DNA of 64,000 bases, from contig CAWFGV010000006.1 in the NCBI GenBank assembly GCA_963815445.1, forward strand, positions 248,001 to 312,000. Reading direction: 5' to 3'. The DNA comes from JANLYC01 sp963815445. GTDB taxonomy: Bacteria; Actinomycetota; Actinomycetes; Propionibacteriales; Nocardioidaceae. The position numbers and the translations under genes are program-made. The notes under the pieces were generated by a model. That model was not told where the DNA came from. It made no database searches and worked only from the letters and a program-made list of their open reading frames with translations. Shown piece by piece: positions 25,790-34,610 of the stretch; within the stretch, counting starts at the first letter, position 1; every line of letters begins with the position of its first letter.

Positions 25790-28540
25790 TCAGTTGTTGT
25801 GCTGGCGGAGCGACCGGTGATGCAGCAGGTCGGCGACGTTGGACTCGTCGGAGCTGAGAACCGCGGTGAGCTGGTTGTTGTCCCAGAACGCCCTGAAGTC
25901 GTCGGCGGGAAGCGGGCGAGCGGTGAGGAAGCCCTGCATGAGAGGACAGCCCAGCTGCACCAGCATCCGTCGTTGCGAGTCTGTCTCGACGCCCTCGGCA
26001 ACGATGCGGATACCGAGCGCAGACGACATCCGGATCACCGCGCTGGCGATCTCGCGGTCGACCGGGTCGGTGACGAGACCTTCGATGAAGGTGCGGTCGA
26101 GCTTCACGACGTCGATCGCGAACTTCTTGAGGTAAGACAGCGACGAGTAGCCAGTCCCGAAGTCGTCGATGGCAACACGAACTCCGAGCTCATGCAAGGC
26201 GTCCAAGGTTTCGCGCGTGGACGAGGTGTCGGTCATCAGGACGGTCTCGGTGATCTCGAGCGTGAGCTGAGATGCCGGGAGCCCGGTGGACTCCAGGGTG
26301 GCGGCGACGTCCTCCGGAAGCCGGTGCTGCGCGAACTGCAACGCGGACAGGTTGACCGCCACGCTGAGTGCTCGACGCTCGGGATGGGCCAGCGTCCACT
26401 CGCGCATCGTGCGGCAGGCCTCTTCGAGCACCCAACGGCCCATCGGCACGATCAGACCGGTCTCCTCGGCGATCGGCACGAACTGCATCGGTGACAGCAT
26501 TCCGCGCTTCGGGGATCTCCACCGCACCAGCGCCTCGACGCCGATGACCTCGGAGCCGTCCGTGGTGACGATCGGCTGGTAGTGCAGCTCGAGCTCGTTC
26601 TCGTCGAGGCCCTGGCGCAGGCTGACCTCGAGGTCGAGGCGGGCTCGCGTCTCGTCCACGGACGCGTCGGTCGAGACGCAGTAGCAGTTTCGCCCGGCGG
26701 CCTTGGCGGCGTACGCCGCTGCGTCCACCATGGCCAACGTCTCGTCGCGCCCCTGGCCGTCGCGAGTCAGACCCACACCGATCGAGGCGGACATGAAGAT
26801 GTGGTGCGAGTCGACGTCGAACGGCTCCTGCAGGACGTGGAGAAGGCGTTCGGCGACTCTGGTCATGGTGTCGAGGTCGTTGGCGTCCTCGACGAGGATC
26901 ACGAACTCGTCACCCGACAGCCGTGCGACAGAGTCTGCCGGCGACAGGCCGCTGAGCAAGCGGTTGGAGACCTGGATCAGCAGCTTGTCACCGATCAGGT
27001 GGCCATAGGAGTCGTTGACGAGCTTGAAGCGATCGAGGTCGAGGAAGAGCAGGCCGTGGTTGAGGCCCGAGCTCCCCGTGCGCGCCATGGCGTGGTCGAG
27101 CCGCTCGAGCAGCAGCCGACGGTTCGGGAGGCCGGTCAGCTCGTCGTGCAGGGCACGTCGGGTCAGCTCGTCCTGGAACGCTCGCCGCTCGGTGACGTCA
27201 CGGAGCACGAGCACGGCTCCGACGTGGGCTCCCTCAGCGCGCAGGGGCGTGATGCTGTAGGCGATGTCGAGCGTGTCGCCGTCCGGCGGGCCCAGGGTGC
27301 CGTCGGCGTCCTGAGTCATGACCTGCTTGGCGACCATGCTCGGGAAGTCGATCGGCTTGCGGCGGTGGCGCAGGGTGAGCTTGTCCTGGATCGGCCGGCC
27401 GATCAGGTCATCGGCGTCGGAGGCATTGAGCATCTGCACGGCCGCGGGGTTGACGAACGTGATGTGCGCGTTCATGTCGAGCGCGATGACACCTTCGCTC
27501 TGGGAGTTCGTGATCGTGCGCAGCCGCGCGATGACCTCGGCGCTGCGCAGCACGTCGCCGGCGACTCCCGCCAGGGCGAGCAGAGCGGCGCGGTCACGAT
27601 CGTCCCACTGGTCGGTGCCACGCCGATGGCTGACCCGCAGACGCTGACCGCGCACCAACGGCGCGCTGTACGAGTGCAAGGGGTCTGACTCCTCGTCGGA
27701 GACGACCTCGGCTTCTCCTGCACCCAGCACTTCTTTGGCCGCACTGATCAGGTCGCTCTTGACGAGCTCCGGATCGGTGTGAGCGCGCAAGGACGCGATG
27801 GCCTGCTGGAGCAGCTCGGCCTGGCGGCGCGCGCTCAGCTCGCTGACGCTCAACGCGTAGGCCCTGGCCACGAAGATGACCAGCCCGACGATCAGCAGGG
27901 CGGACCAGGGAGCGGCACCAACCGAGATAGCTGCGACGCCGCCGAGCGTGACAGCACCGAGCCAGGACGGAACGATGTCGATGATCGAGCGGAGCAGCGG
28001 GACAGGTGACGTGCCACTGTCGTAGGCGACCACAAGGCGTACGCAGACGACGGTGAGGCCGGTCACCGCGACGCCGCCCACCATGCCGATGAGCGCGTCG
28101 CGGAAACCCGGCGTGGGACCCAGGGTGCCGCCGAGGCCGCGCACCAGCCAGATGGCGACGCCGGTCGCGAGCACCATCTGGCCCAGGTTGAAGATCGTCT
28201 TCATCGGTCCGCGCTTCGCGGCGAAGCTCCCCGCGAGGGAGCCGACGGAGGCGACGGCGAGGCTCTGCCAGGGCGCGACCAACAGCAGCACCGGGACGAA
28301 CAGGACCTCGTCTAAGTTGATGCTCTCGATGTGGCTGCTGGCCTTGACGCTGCGCTGCGGCCGCATGTGCAGGGCGACCAGGGCGCCGGCGAGCAGCAGG
28401 GCGGCGCGGTTGCCGTTCTCGACGGAGACCGGCGGGTACCAGGCGAACACCGTCAGGGCGGCAACGGTGGCCAGACCCACCAACAGCGCGGTGGCCATGT
28501 GCAGGCCCCGCGCTGTCGCTGGCTTGTGGAACGGTGTCAC
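25790..28540 (-). CDS. Membrane-bound GGDEF-EAL protein with PAS domain
   Basis: This protein of about 916 residues has some seven membrane segments in residues 1-240, a PAS domain (about 345-460), GGDEF (about 470-630) and EAL (about 650-900). The diguanylate cyclase signature is SGDEF, not GGDEF, so synthesis activity is uncertain. The phosphodiesterase side looks intact: EALVRW, LEITETVLM, the DDFGTGYSSLSYL metal motif and KLDRTFI. The first usable start is GTG 28540, which lies in a hairpin; ATG 28498 is an alternative. It follows the gene for the GKTTAWE repeat peptide on the same strand. Confidence 0.9.
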   Translation of the reverse strand: MTPFHKPATARGLHMATALLVGLATVAALTVFAWYPPVSVENGNRAALLLAGALVALHMRPQRSVKASSHIESINLDEVLFVPVLLLVAPWQSLAVASVGSLAGSFAAKRGPMKTIFNLGQMVLATGVAIWLVRGLGGTLGPTPGFRDALIGMVGGVAVTGLTVVCVRLVVAYDSGTSPVPLLRSIIDIVPSWLGAVTLGGVAAISVGAAPWSALLIVGLVIFVARAYALSVSELSARRQAELLQQAIASLRAHTDPELVKSDLISAAKEVLGAGEAEVVSDEESDPLHSYSAPLVRGQRLRVSHRRGTDQWDDRDRAALLALAGVAGDVLRSAEVIARLRTITNSQSEGVIALDMNAHITFVNPAAVQMLNASDADDLIGRPIQDKLTLRHRRKPIDFPSMVAKQVMTQDADGTLGPPDGDTLDIAYSITPLRAEGAHVGAVLVLRDVTERRAFQDELTRRALHDELTGLPNRRLLLERLDHAMARTGSSGLNHGLLFLDLDRFKLVNDSYGHLIGDKLLIQVSNRLLSGLSPADSVARLSGDEFVILVEDANDLDTMTRVAERLLHVLQEPFDVDSHHIFMSASIGVGLTRDGQGRDETLAMVDAAAYAAKAAGRNCYCVSTDASVDETRARLDLEVSLRQGLDENELELHYQPIVTTDGSEVIGVEALVRWRSPKRGMLSPMQFVPIAEETGLIVPMGRWVLEEACRTMREWTLAHPERRALSVAVNLSALQFAQHRLPEDVAATLESTGLPASQLTLEITETVLMTDTSSTRETLDALHELGVRVAIDDFGTGYSSLSYLKKFAIDVVKLDRTFIEGLVTDPVDREIASAVIRMSSALGIRIVAEGVETDSQRRMLVQLGCPLMQGFLTARPLPADDFRAFWDNNQLTAVLSSDESNVADLLHHRSLRQHNN

Positions 28541-28572
28541 GCCGTTGGTCCCATCACGGCACCAACGGCGTG
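28538..28572 (-). promoter_or_regulatory. 12-bp hairpin covering the GGDEF-EAL GTG start
   Basis: CACGCCGTTGGT (28538-28549) pairs perfectly with ACCAACGGCGTG (28561-28572), leaving an 11-base loop. On the transcript the last three bases of the 3' arm are the GTG start codon of the GGDEF-EAL gene. A Shine-Dalgarno-like GAGGTGAT (28581-28574) sits just 5' of the stem. It could control translation or act as an attenuator or terminator for the peptide gene. Confidence 0.6.
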
Positions 28573-28585
28573 AATCACCTCAGAC

Positions 28586-28834
28586 TTACTCCCAGGCTGT
28601 GGTCTTGCCAGAGGTCCGCTTGCCGTGGAACTCCCAGGCCGTGGTCTTGCCGGCTGTGGAGTGGTGACGAGCTTCCCAGGCAGTGGTCTTGCCTGCGTTG
28701 GAGTGGTGACTACGGCTTTCCCAAGCCGTGGTCTTGCCGCCCCATGCTTCGGAGGACGCGCCGAAGGACAGCGCACCAACCGCAGCGATGGCAACGGAGG
28801 ACACGAGAATCTTGCGCACAGAGACGTTGAACAT
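28586..28834 (-). CDS. Secreted GKTTAWE-repeat peptide
   Basis: This 82-residue protein has a Sec signal (KILVSSVAIAAVGALSFGAS, about residues 8-27). The mature part is essentially four copies of GKTTAWE separated by 7-8 residues rich in His, Ser, Arg and Lys (SRSHHSNA, ARHHSTA, FHGKRTS). It ends on the last repeat. The repeats use different synonymous codons, which argues for selection on the peptide. AAGGA lies upstream of ATG 28834; a longer reading upstream has no signal. I recognise no family. It could be a wall- or metal-associated peptide or a multi-core precursor. Confidence 0.75.
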   Translation of the reverse strand: MFNVSVRKILVSSVAIAAVGALSFGASSEAWGGKTTAWESRSHHSNAGKTTAWEARHHSTAGKTTAWEFHGKRTSGKTTAWE

Positions 28835-29284
28835 GAGGGGATCCTTGCTGTGAGGATGAACGCACGACACCGCGTCGCGCGCACACCCATAGCATGGCAG
28901 CAGTTCACCTGGATTACCTGTCCTGGGAAGCAAATAAATGGTGCCGCAGCCCGGTCTCTCCCGTTCTGCGGTGATAGGTCCGCCAACTGTGGAGAGATAT
29001 GCCCACAGAGGCCGATCGATCCTATGAAGTTCTTACGTTGCAGCGGTGCCGGGTCCTGGGCTCGTGCGTCTCTTCACGACAACTCCAGGTGACCCCGGTC
29101 CATCCTCCTACCCCTCGTTACGAGTCCCATACTGACAGCGACGGTCTAACGATCGAGAGGCCTTCGGGTGACAACCATCCGATTGGTCCCGGCGGGGGTC
29201 ATCCGTTCGGATGACCCTCAGTTACACAACGTGTAACACACAAGGACTATTGCGCAATGATTATTGCGTAAGTACGGTGTTGTG
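28835..29284. promoter_or_regulatory. Divergent regulatory region with three dyads
   Basis: This 450-base gap separates the repeat-peptide gene from the ArsR-like gene and has no credible ORF. It is locally AT-richer than its surroundings. Near the regulator it holds GGGTCATCCG-TT-CGGATGACCC (29196-29217), GTTACAC-AAC-GTGTAAC (29221-29237) and ATTGCGCAATGATTATTGCGTAA (29249-29271), an imperfect dyad 13 bases before the regulator start. The last is the best candidate for an autoregulatory operator. Nothing clear is seen in 28835-29190. Confidence 0.6.
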
Positions 29285-29947
29285 ATGGCGAATGTCACGC
29301 AGCGTCGCGCCGATATCCCCAAGATCGCGGCCATTCATCACCCCGTGCGCCGGCGCCTGCTGGAGATGCTCGGTGCCTCCGGGCCGGCCACCGCGTCCCA
29401 GCTGGCTGATCGGACGGGCCAGCTGGTGGGCAATGTCAGCTACCACCTCAAGGCACTCGCAAAGGCCGATCTCATCGAGGAGGCCACGGAGCTGGCGCGC
29501 GACCGCCGGGAGCGTTGGTGGCGTCAGGTCCCCTTGTCGCTGCGTTGGTCGGTGGCGAACCCCCCGGGGACAAGCGACGAGCAATTCGCCGCAGCGGCCG
29601 CCGAGCAGCAGAACCTCTCTGAGCACGTCGACCACGTGTACGAATGGTTCGAAACGCGCGCGAACTATGACCCGGGCTGGGCCCGGGCGGCGTACGCGAC
29701 CGAGTCTTGGCTGCACCTCACAGCCGAGGAGCTGGTCGAGCTCACCGAACGACTGGGAGACCTGGTCGCGGAGTTCGGGCGTAGCGTGGACGCGCACGAC
29801 GGCCAGCGGCGCGAGTCGGTCTACTTCTTCGCCCATGCGGTGCCGGCGACGCCGTCACCCAGTACGAGCACCAGTACGAGCAGACGGCCGAGCACCGGCA
29901 CGGCGGCTCACCGCGATGGCGGCGGGACTCCGGTCTCGTCCTCATGA
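29285..29947 (+). CDS. ArsR-type helix-turn-helix regulator
   Basis: This 220-residue protein has an N-terminal winged helix (HHPVRRRLLEMLGASGPATA, then NVSYHLKALAKADLIEE, about residues 17-70) of the ArsR/HTH_20 class. A helical C-terminal domain of unknown ligand follows. The last 35 residues are Ser/Thr/Gly-rich and probably disordered. ATG 29285 is chosen; the in-frame extension to 29264 overlaps the putative operator. Its 3' end overlaps the convergent gene at 29908-29947. Confidence 0.85.
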   Translation: MANVTQRRADIPKIAAIHHPVRRRLLEMLGASGPATASQLADRTGQLVGNVSYHLKALAKADLIEEATELARDRRERWWRQVPLSLRWSVANPPGTSDEQFAAAAAEQQNLSEHVDHVYEWFETRANYDPGWARAAYATESWLHLTAEELVELTERLGDLVAEFGRSVDAHDGQRRESVYFFAHAVPATPSPSTSTSTSRRPSTGTAAHRDGGGTPVSSS

Positions 29948-30327
29948 GTCGGCGCGTCAACAGCCTCCTCGCTCTGCTGCGTGCGGGGATCGAGGGCGTC
30001 AGCCTGTGACAAATGCTCGTCGACGCCGGAGCGCGCCTCGTCGACGCGGGACGACTGCTGCAGTGCCGCCGTCTCCAGGCGCTGCGCTTCTGCCGACTTC
30101 GCGTCCGCCTCGGCTTGGGCCTGGCGGGCACGTGCCTGCATCTCGTCAGCCTTGGCAGCCTGCTGGTCGACGACCGCCGACTGCTCAACGGCCTCCGCGC
30201 GCATGTTCGCGGCGGTCGCTACCCGCTGCTGTTCCACCCGCTTGCGCGTCGCCTGGGCGAGGACTGCGCCAGCGACGATGACCAGTAGGACGATGATGAT
30301 CAGTACAACCCAGCCGGTTCCGGACAT
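29908..30327 (-). CDS. Membrane-anchored coiled-coil protein
   Basis: This 139-residue protein has an N-terminal membrane helix (VVLIIIVLLVIVAGAVLAQA) and then an Ala/Gln/Glu-rich helical region (about residues 28-105) likely to form a coiled coil, ending in an acidic tail. No specific function is recognised. The last 40 bases overlap the 3' end of the ArsR-like gene in antisense orientation. Confidence 0.75.
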   Translation of the reverse strand: MSGTGWVVLIIIVLLVIVAGAVLAQATRKRVEQQRVATAANMRAEAVEQSAVVDQQAAKADEMQARARQAQAEADAKSAEAQRLETAALQQSSRVDEARSGVDEHLSQADALDPRTQQSEEAVDAPTHEDETGVPPPSR

Positions 30328-30426
30328 GGGAGCCTCCTTAGTTCCGGGAGGTCAGGTGCCCATCGCCGGCCGGGTTCAAACGCGACCACGGCAAGATCCC
30401 GATCGGCCGCTGAGCCGGGGTGCCGA

Positions 30427-31107
30427 TCAGGCCGAGGCACCGGCCGTCGGCAGGAGCCCTTCGTGGCGCGCGACGAGGAGTGCGGCGCCGATGGTGACCG
30501 TGATCGCGAGGCCGTTGATCGACAGGACCGATGCGCTCTTGACGACCACGAACGTGTGGAGGCTCTGCGACTGCAGGAGCCAGAGCGTCATGAGGGCCTT
30601 GGCCACGCAGAGCAGGCCCCACATCAACGTGAGGCGCTGGAACAGCTGACGAATCCGCGGTCGCTGGGCCAGCTCGTCATTCATCGGGTAGAAGTCGCCC
30701 GCCATCCGCGCGACGATCGGTCGCGTGGTCGCGAGCGACGCGATGAAGGCGGTGCCGAGCAGGAAGTCTGTCGCGACCGGCTGCAGGAAGTAGAGAAAGG
30801 TGCTGCCGCTCGCGAGTGCAACGGTCGTCTTCACCGTCACCACGACGGCAGCCAGCACCAGCAGCCCGGAGCGGCGGCGGCACGTGGCAAGCTGCCAGCC
30901 GATGGCGCTGTAGGACCAGACGAGGGCGGTGATCAGGGCCGCCGTCACACCCAGCCGGAACAACATGACGGTGAAAAGCGCAGCCGGCATGACGCAGGCG
31001 ATCCAGAGGTTCACCCCGACTCGTTTGAGAATCGCTGTGAGGTGCGGCACCTGGACATGGGCGTCGACGAGCGCCAGTGGTCTCTCGAGGGTCGCCAACT
31101 GGGTCAT
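30427..31107 (-). CDS. Multi-pass membrane protein (VC0807-like)
   Basis: This 226-residue protein has five or six membrane segments and resembles the VC0807/DUF3159-like integral membrane proteins (LWIACVMPAALFTVMLF, DFLLGTAFIASLATTRPIV). The function is unknown. ATG 31107 is preferred over longer readings, whose N-terminus is not conserved-looking. Confidence 0.7.
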   Translation of the reverse strand: MTQLATLERPLALVDAHVQVPHLTAILKRVGVNLWIACVMPAALFTVMLFRLGVTAALITALVWSYSAIGWQLATCRRRSGLLVLAAVVVTVKTTVALASGSTFLYFLQPVATDFLLGTAFIASLATTRPIVARMAGDFYPMNDELAQRPRIRQLFQRLTLMWGLLCVAKALMTLWLLQSQSLHTFVVVKSASVLSINGLAITVTIGAALLVARHEGLLPTAGASA

Positions 31108-31335
31108 GAGCCGGGCCTGTCCGCCACTGCCAGTGCAAGCGGCTGTCGGTGTCACACCGAAGGCGGGGCTGGTGCGAAGTGGTCCAGAACCATGAAGACC
31201 TCGGTACACCGACTGTAGGTGGGGGACCTGTGCTCCGCATGAGAATCCTCAGCCATGCCGCAAATCGGGCTGAACGGACGAGGCGGGCGATGGGCCGTCG
31301 GTCGTGGCCTCCTCATCCGGTGCGGCAGCGCGACC

Positions 31336-33048
31336 TCAGCTGAGCATGTAGATCCGGGACTCCCAGGGCTGCAGTGTCGCCACCGATGTCGCCTCTCCAT
31401 GGGTACCGAGAAGCAGGCGAGCTCCGTCCAGCTCGGGAAGGTCAACCGGATCGACCGACGCTCCACGTGACGAGCAGTTGGCCAGGACGAGGAGCACCTC
31501 ATCCAGCCAGTCCCGGGTGAACACCCACAGCTGCTCGTGCTCCGGCAGCAGCAGCTCGAAGCGGCCGTGTACGACGACGTCGTGCCGGTGTCGCAGCTCG
31601 ACCAGTCGACGGTAGTGGTGGAACACCGAGTCAGGATCCGCGACGGCGGCGGCAGCGTTGATGACGGCCGTGTTCGGGTTCACGGGTAGCCAGGGCTGAC
31701 CGGTCGTGAAACCACCGTGCTGGGAGTCATCCCACTGCATCGGGGTCCGGGCGTTGTCCCGCCCCTTGGCGGCCAGCGACAGCAGTGCCGTGTCCAGATC
31801 GACTCCGTGGCCGAGTGCGTCGTTGACGTGGTTGAGCGACTCGAGGTCGCGGTACTGCTCGATCGCTCTGAAGCCGGCGTTGGTCATGCCGAGCTCTTCA
31901 CCTTGATAGATGTAGGGAGTTCCCTTGTGCAGGTGGAGAACCGTGGCCAGCGTCTTCGCTGAGGCGACGCGGTGTTCCTCGCTGTCGTCACCGAACCTCG
32001 ATACCACCCGTGGCTGGTCGTGGTTGTCCCAGTAGAGCGAGTTCCAGCCCACGTCGGCGAGACCGCGCTGCCAGGTGGCCAGGTTGTCCTTGAGCACCGG
32101 GAGCGGCAGGTCCGCCAGCGCCCACTTGCCGAGTCCGGGCTGCTCGTCGAGTCCCACGTGCTCGAAGGTGAAGACCATCGACAGCTCGTTGCGTCCCGGA
32201 TCCGTGACCTCACGAGCCAGGTCGACGGTGCTGCCGGGCATCTCTCCGACGGTGAGGAGGTGGCGCTCCGTCAGTCCGACCTCCCTGTTGAGTTCCTGCA
32301 GGAACTCGTGCAGGCGGGGTCCGTTGGCGACGCCCTGGGAGATCGGGCCGTACTGGCGGCCCTCGGGGACCGACAGCTGCGGCAGCGTGGGGTCCTTGGA
32401 GATGAGGTTGATGACGTCCATCCGGAATCCGTCGACGCCCCGGTCGACCCACCAGCGCATCATGGCGTAGACCGACTGGCGGACCCGCTCGTTCTCCCAG
32501 TTCAGGTCCGGCTGCTTGCGGCTGAACACATGCAGGTAGTACTCGCCGCTTTGCTCGTCGTACTCCCAGGCCGATCCGGAGAAGACCGACTCCCAGTTCG
32601 TCGGCTCGGCGCCGAGCTGTCCGCCCGTTCGGCCGGTCAGCGGGGGCCGCCACCAGTACCAGTCGCGCCTGGGTGACTCGGGGTCGCGCGACTCGACGAA
32701 CCAGCGGTGCTCGTCGGACGTGTGGTTGACGACGAGGTCCATCACGACCCGGATGCCGCGGTCGTGACATGCCTCGATCAGCGCGTCGAGGTCGGCCAGC
32801 GTGCCGAACAGCGGGTCGACATCCTGGTAGTCGCTGATGTCGTACCCGTTGTCGTCCATGGGCGAGCAATAGACGGGTGACAGCCACAGCACGTCGACAC
32901 GGAGCAGCTGCAGGTGGTCCAGCCGGGCCGCGATGCCTGGAAGGTCGCCGATGCCGTCGCCGTCGCTGTCCATGAAAGAGCGTGGGTAGATCTGGTAGAC
33001 CACCGCGGACTTCCACCAGTCGGCGGACGGCCGCAGGTCGCTGCTCAC
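31336..33048 (-). CDS. Alpha-glucosidase / oligo-1,6-glucosidase (GH13)
   Basis: This 570-residue glycoside hydrolase begins WWKSAVVYQIYPRSFMDSDG. The GH13 motifs are present: DLVVNHTSDEH, the nucleophile in GVDGFRMDVIN, the acid/base in LLTVGEMPG and the transition-state Asp in YWDNHDQPR. The arrangement matches alpha-glucosidases and oligo-1,6-glucosidases acting on maltose- or isomaltose-type oligosaccharides. There is no signal peptide, so it is cytoplasmic. GTG 33048 gives the family N-terminus; longer readings run into non-conserved sequence. No sugar transporter genes adjoin it. Confidence 0.93.
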   Translation of the reverse strand: MSSDLRPSADWWKSAVVYQIYPRSFMDSDGDGIGDLPGIAARLDHLQLLRVDVLWLSPVYCSPMDDNGYDISDYQDVDPLFGTLADLDALIEACHDRGIRVVMDLVVNHTSDEHRWFVESRDPESPRRDWYWWRPPLTGRTGGQLGAEPTNWESVFSGSAWEYDEQSGEYYLHVFSRKQPDLNWENERVRQSVYAMMRWWVDRGVDGFRMDVINLISKDPTLPQLSVPEGRQYGPISQGVANGPRLHEFLQELNREVGLTERHLLTVGEMPGSTVDLAREVTDPGRNELSMVFTFEHVGLDEQPGLGKWALADLPLPVLKDNLATWQRGLADVGWNSLYWDNHDQPRVVSRFGDDSEEHRVASAKTLATVLHLHKGTPYIYQGEELGMTNAGFRAIEQYRDLESLNHVNDALGHGVDLDTALLSLAAKGRDNARTPMQWDDSQHGGFTTGQPWLPVNPNTAVINAAAAVADPDSVFHHYRRLVELRHRHDVVVHGRFELLLPEHEQLWVFTRDWLDEVLLVLANCSSRGASVDPVDLPELDGARLLLGTHGEATSVATLQPWESRIYMLS

Positions 33049-33172
33049 CCCGCAGACCCTATCGAGACCGGAAACGGTGGGTCGGCACGAGTCAGGTCGC
33101 AGTGTCGGAACCCCTTGTGGACAACGCGAAACCGCCTGGCGGCTGTCGGACAGGACAGGTAGAATCGAACAC

Positions 33173-34610
33173 ATGTTCGACACCGACCTCAGCGCACACG
33201 ACGAGCTGGCCACCCTGGCCTACGTCGAAGCTGCCAACACCGCGCGTCGATCGCGCCGAGGTCGCCATCCTGCAGGCCGCCGCCCACTGGGCCGACCTGC
33301 ACGGAGAGGTCGCCCGGGCCACCGGTCCCACCCTGCTGGGATGTGAGCAGCTGATCCGCTTCGGCGGTGCCGGGACACCGACGGTCGCGGAGTTCGCGCC
33401 GGCCGAGCTCGGCGTCGTGCTCGCCACCTCCACGACCGCCGCCGAACGGCTGGTGGCGGACGCGTTGGACCTGCGCCACCGACTCCCGACGCTGTGGGCA
33501 CGGGTCTGTGCGGGTGAGGTCAAGCCGTGGATCGGCCGCAAGACCGCCGACACCACCCGCCACCTGAGCGAAGCCACCGTGGCGGTGGTGGACCGGCGGA
33601 TCGCGAAATATGCCCACTCCCTGTCGTGGGGACGGATCGAGGCGATCATCGCCGCGACGTGGATGCGAGTGCGACCCGGACGCCGCCGCCGACGCCGACG
33701 AACAGGCACAGGGATCGTTGGGGGTGTGGGTCAAGGACCACCAGCCCGGCGAGCACGGCACCCGAGAGATCTTCATCCGGGCCGACGCACCCGACGCGTT
33801 ACGGTTCAACGCCACCATCGGCGGCCTCGCCACCGGCCTGTCCACCCTGGGCGACACCCGACCGGTCGATGTACGTCGGGCCGCCGCGGTCGGGATCCTG
33901 GCCAACCCCCAACACGCCCTGGACCTGTACACCGACCTCCATACCGCCACCAGCCAGCTGGAGCCACCCGCAGACCCGGACGCGAGCGGGGCTGACGTTC
34001 CGGTCGAGACCACGCCACCAAGACGCGGCCGGGTCGACACCCGGCCCGACGTCACGCTGTACGTCCACCTCACCGATGAGGCGTTGACGTCAGGCAGCGG
34101 AGTGGCGCGGGTCGAACAGGTCGGACCCGTCACCCTGGACCGAGTCCGAGCTGGCTCGGTCACGCCAACGTGACCGTCAAACCGGTGATCGACCTCAACC
34201 AGCAGATCCCCGTGGACGCCTATGAGATCCCCGACCGGATCCGCGACGCCGTCCACCTACGCACCCCCATCGACTGCTTCCCCTACGCCACCTCCACCCG
34301 ACGCACCGGAGACCTCGACCACACCACCCCCTACGTCTCCCCCGACAACGGCGGACCACCCGGCCAAACCGGGATCGACAACCTCGGCCCCCTGACCCGG
34401 ACCCACCACCGCATCAAGACCCACAGCCGATGGCAGGTCACCCAACCCTTCACCGGCATCTTCGTCTGGCGCAGCCCCCACGGCAGATATCACCTCGTCG
34501 ACCACACCGGCACCCACCCAGCACTTCCCGCAGTCAGCCGCGGCCGGCTGGGGGCTGTGCAGGCCAGCTGTGCTGAAACCTGCACAGCCTCCCAGTGGCT
34601 CAAGCAGTGA
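33173..34610 (+). pseudogene. DUF222/HNH endonuclease, decayed copy 1
   Basis: This is a member of the actinobacterial DUF222-HNH (13E12 repeat) family broken by at least three frameshifts. From ATG 33173 the frame (MFDTDLSAHDELATLAYVEA) is lost after about 25 codons near 33245. It resumes as RAEVAILQAAAHWADLH, shifts again near 33665 (one extra base against copy 2: TGGATGCGAGTG versus TGGATGGAGTG), and again near 34151 (one base missing). The HNH part DLDHTTPYVSPDNGG...LGPLTRTHHRIKTH is in the last frame. Similarity to copy 2 ends near 34529. The family is multicopy and its role is unknown. Confidence 0.9.

Noticed and set aside
32982..33995. Intact 337-residue plus-strand protein at the first DUF222 locus
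   Set aside because: Only its middle third resembles DUF222; the start lies in the GH13 gene and the end is out of frame with the HNH part, so it is one segment of a broken gene.
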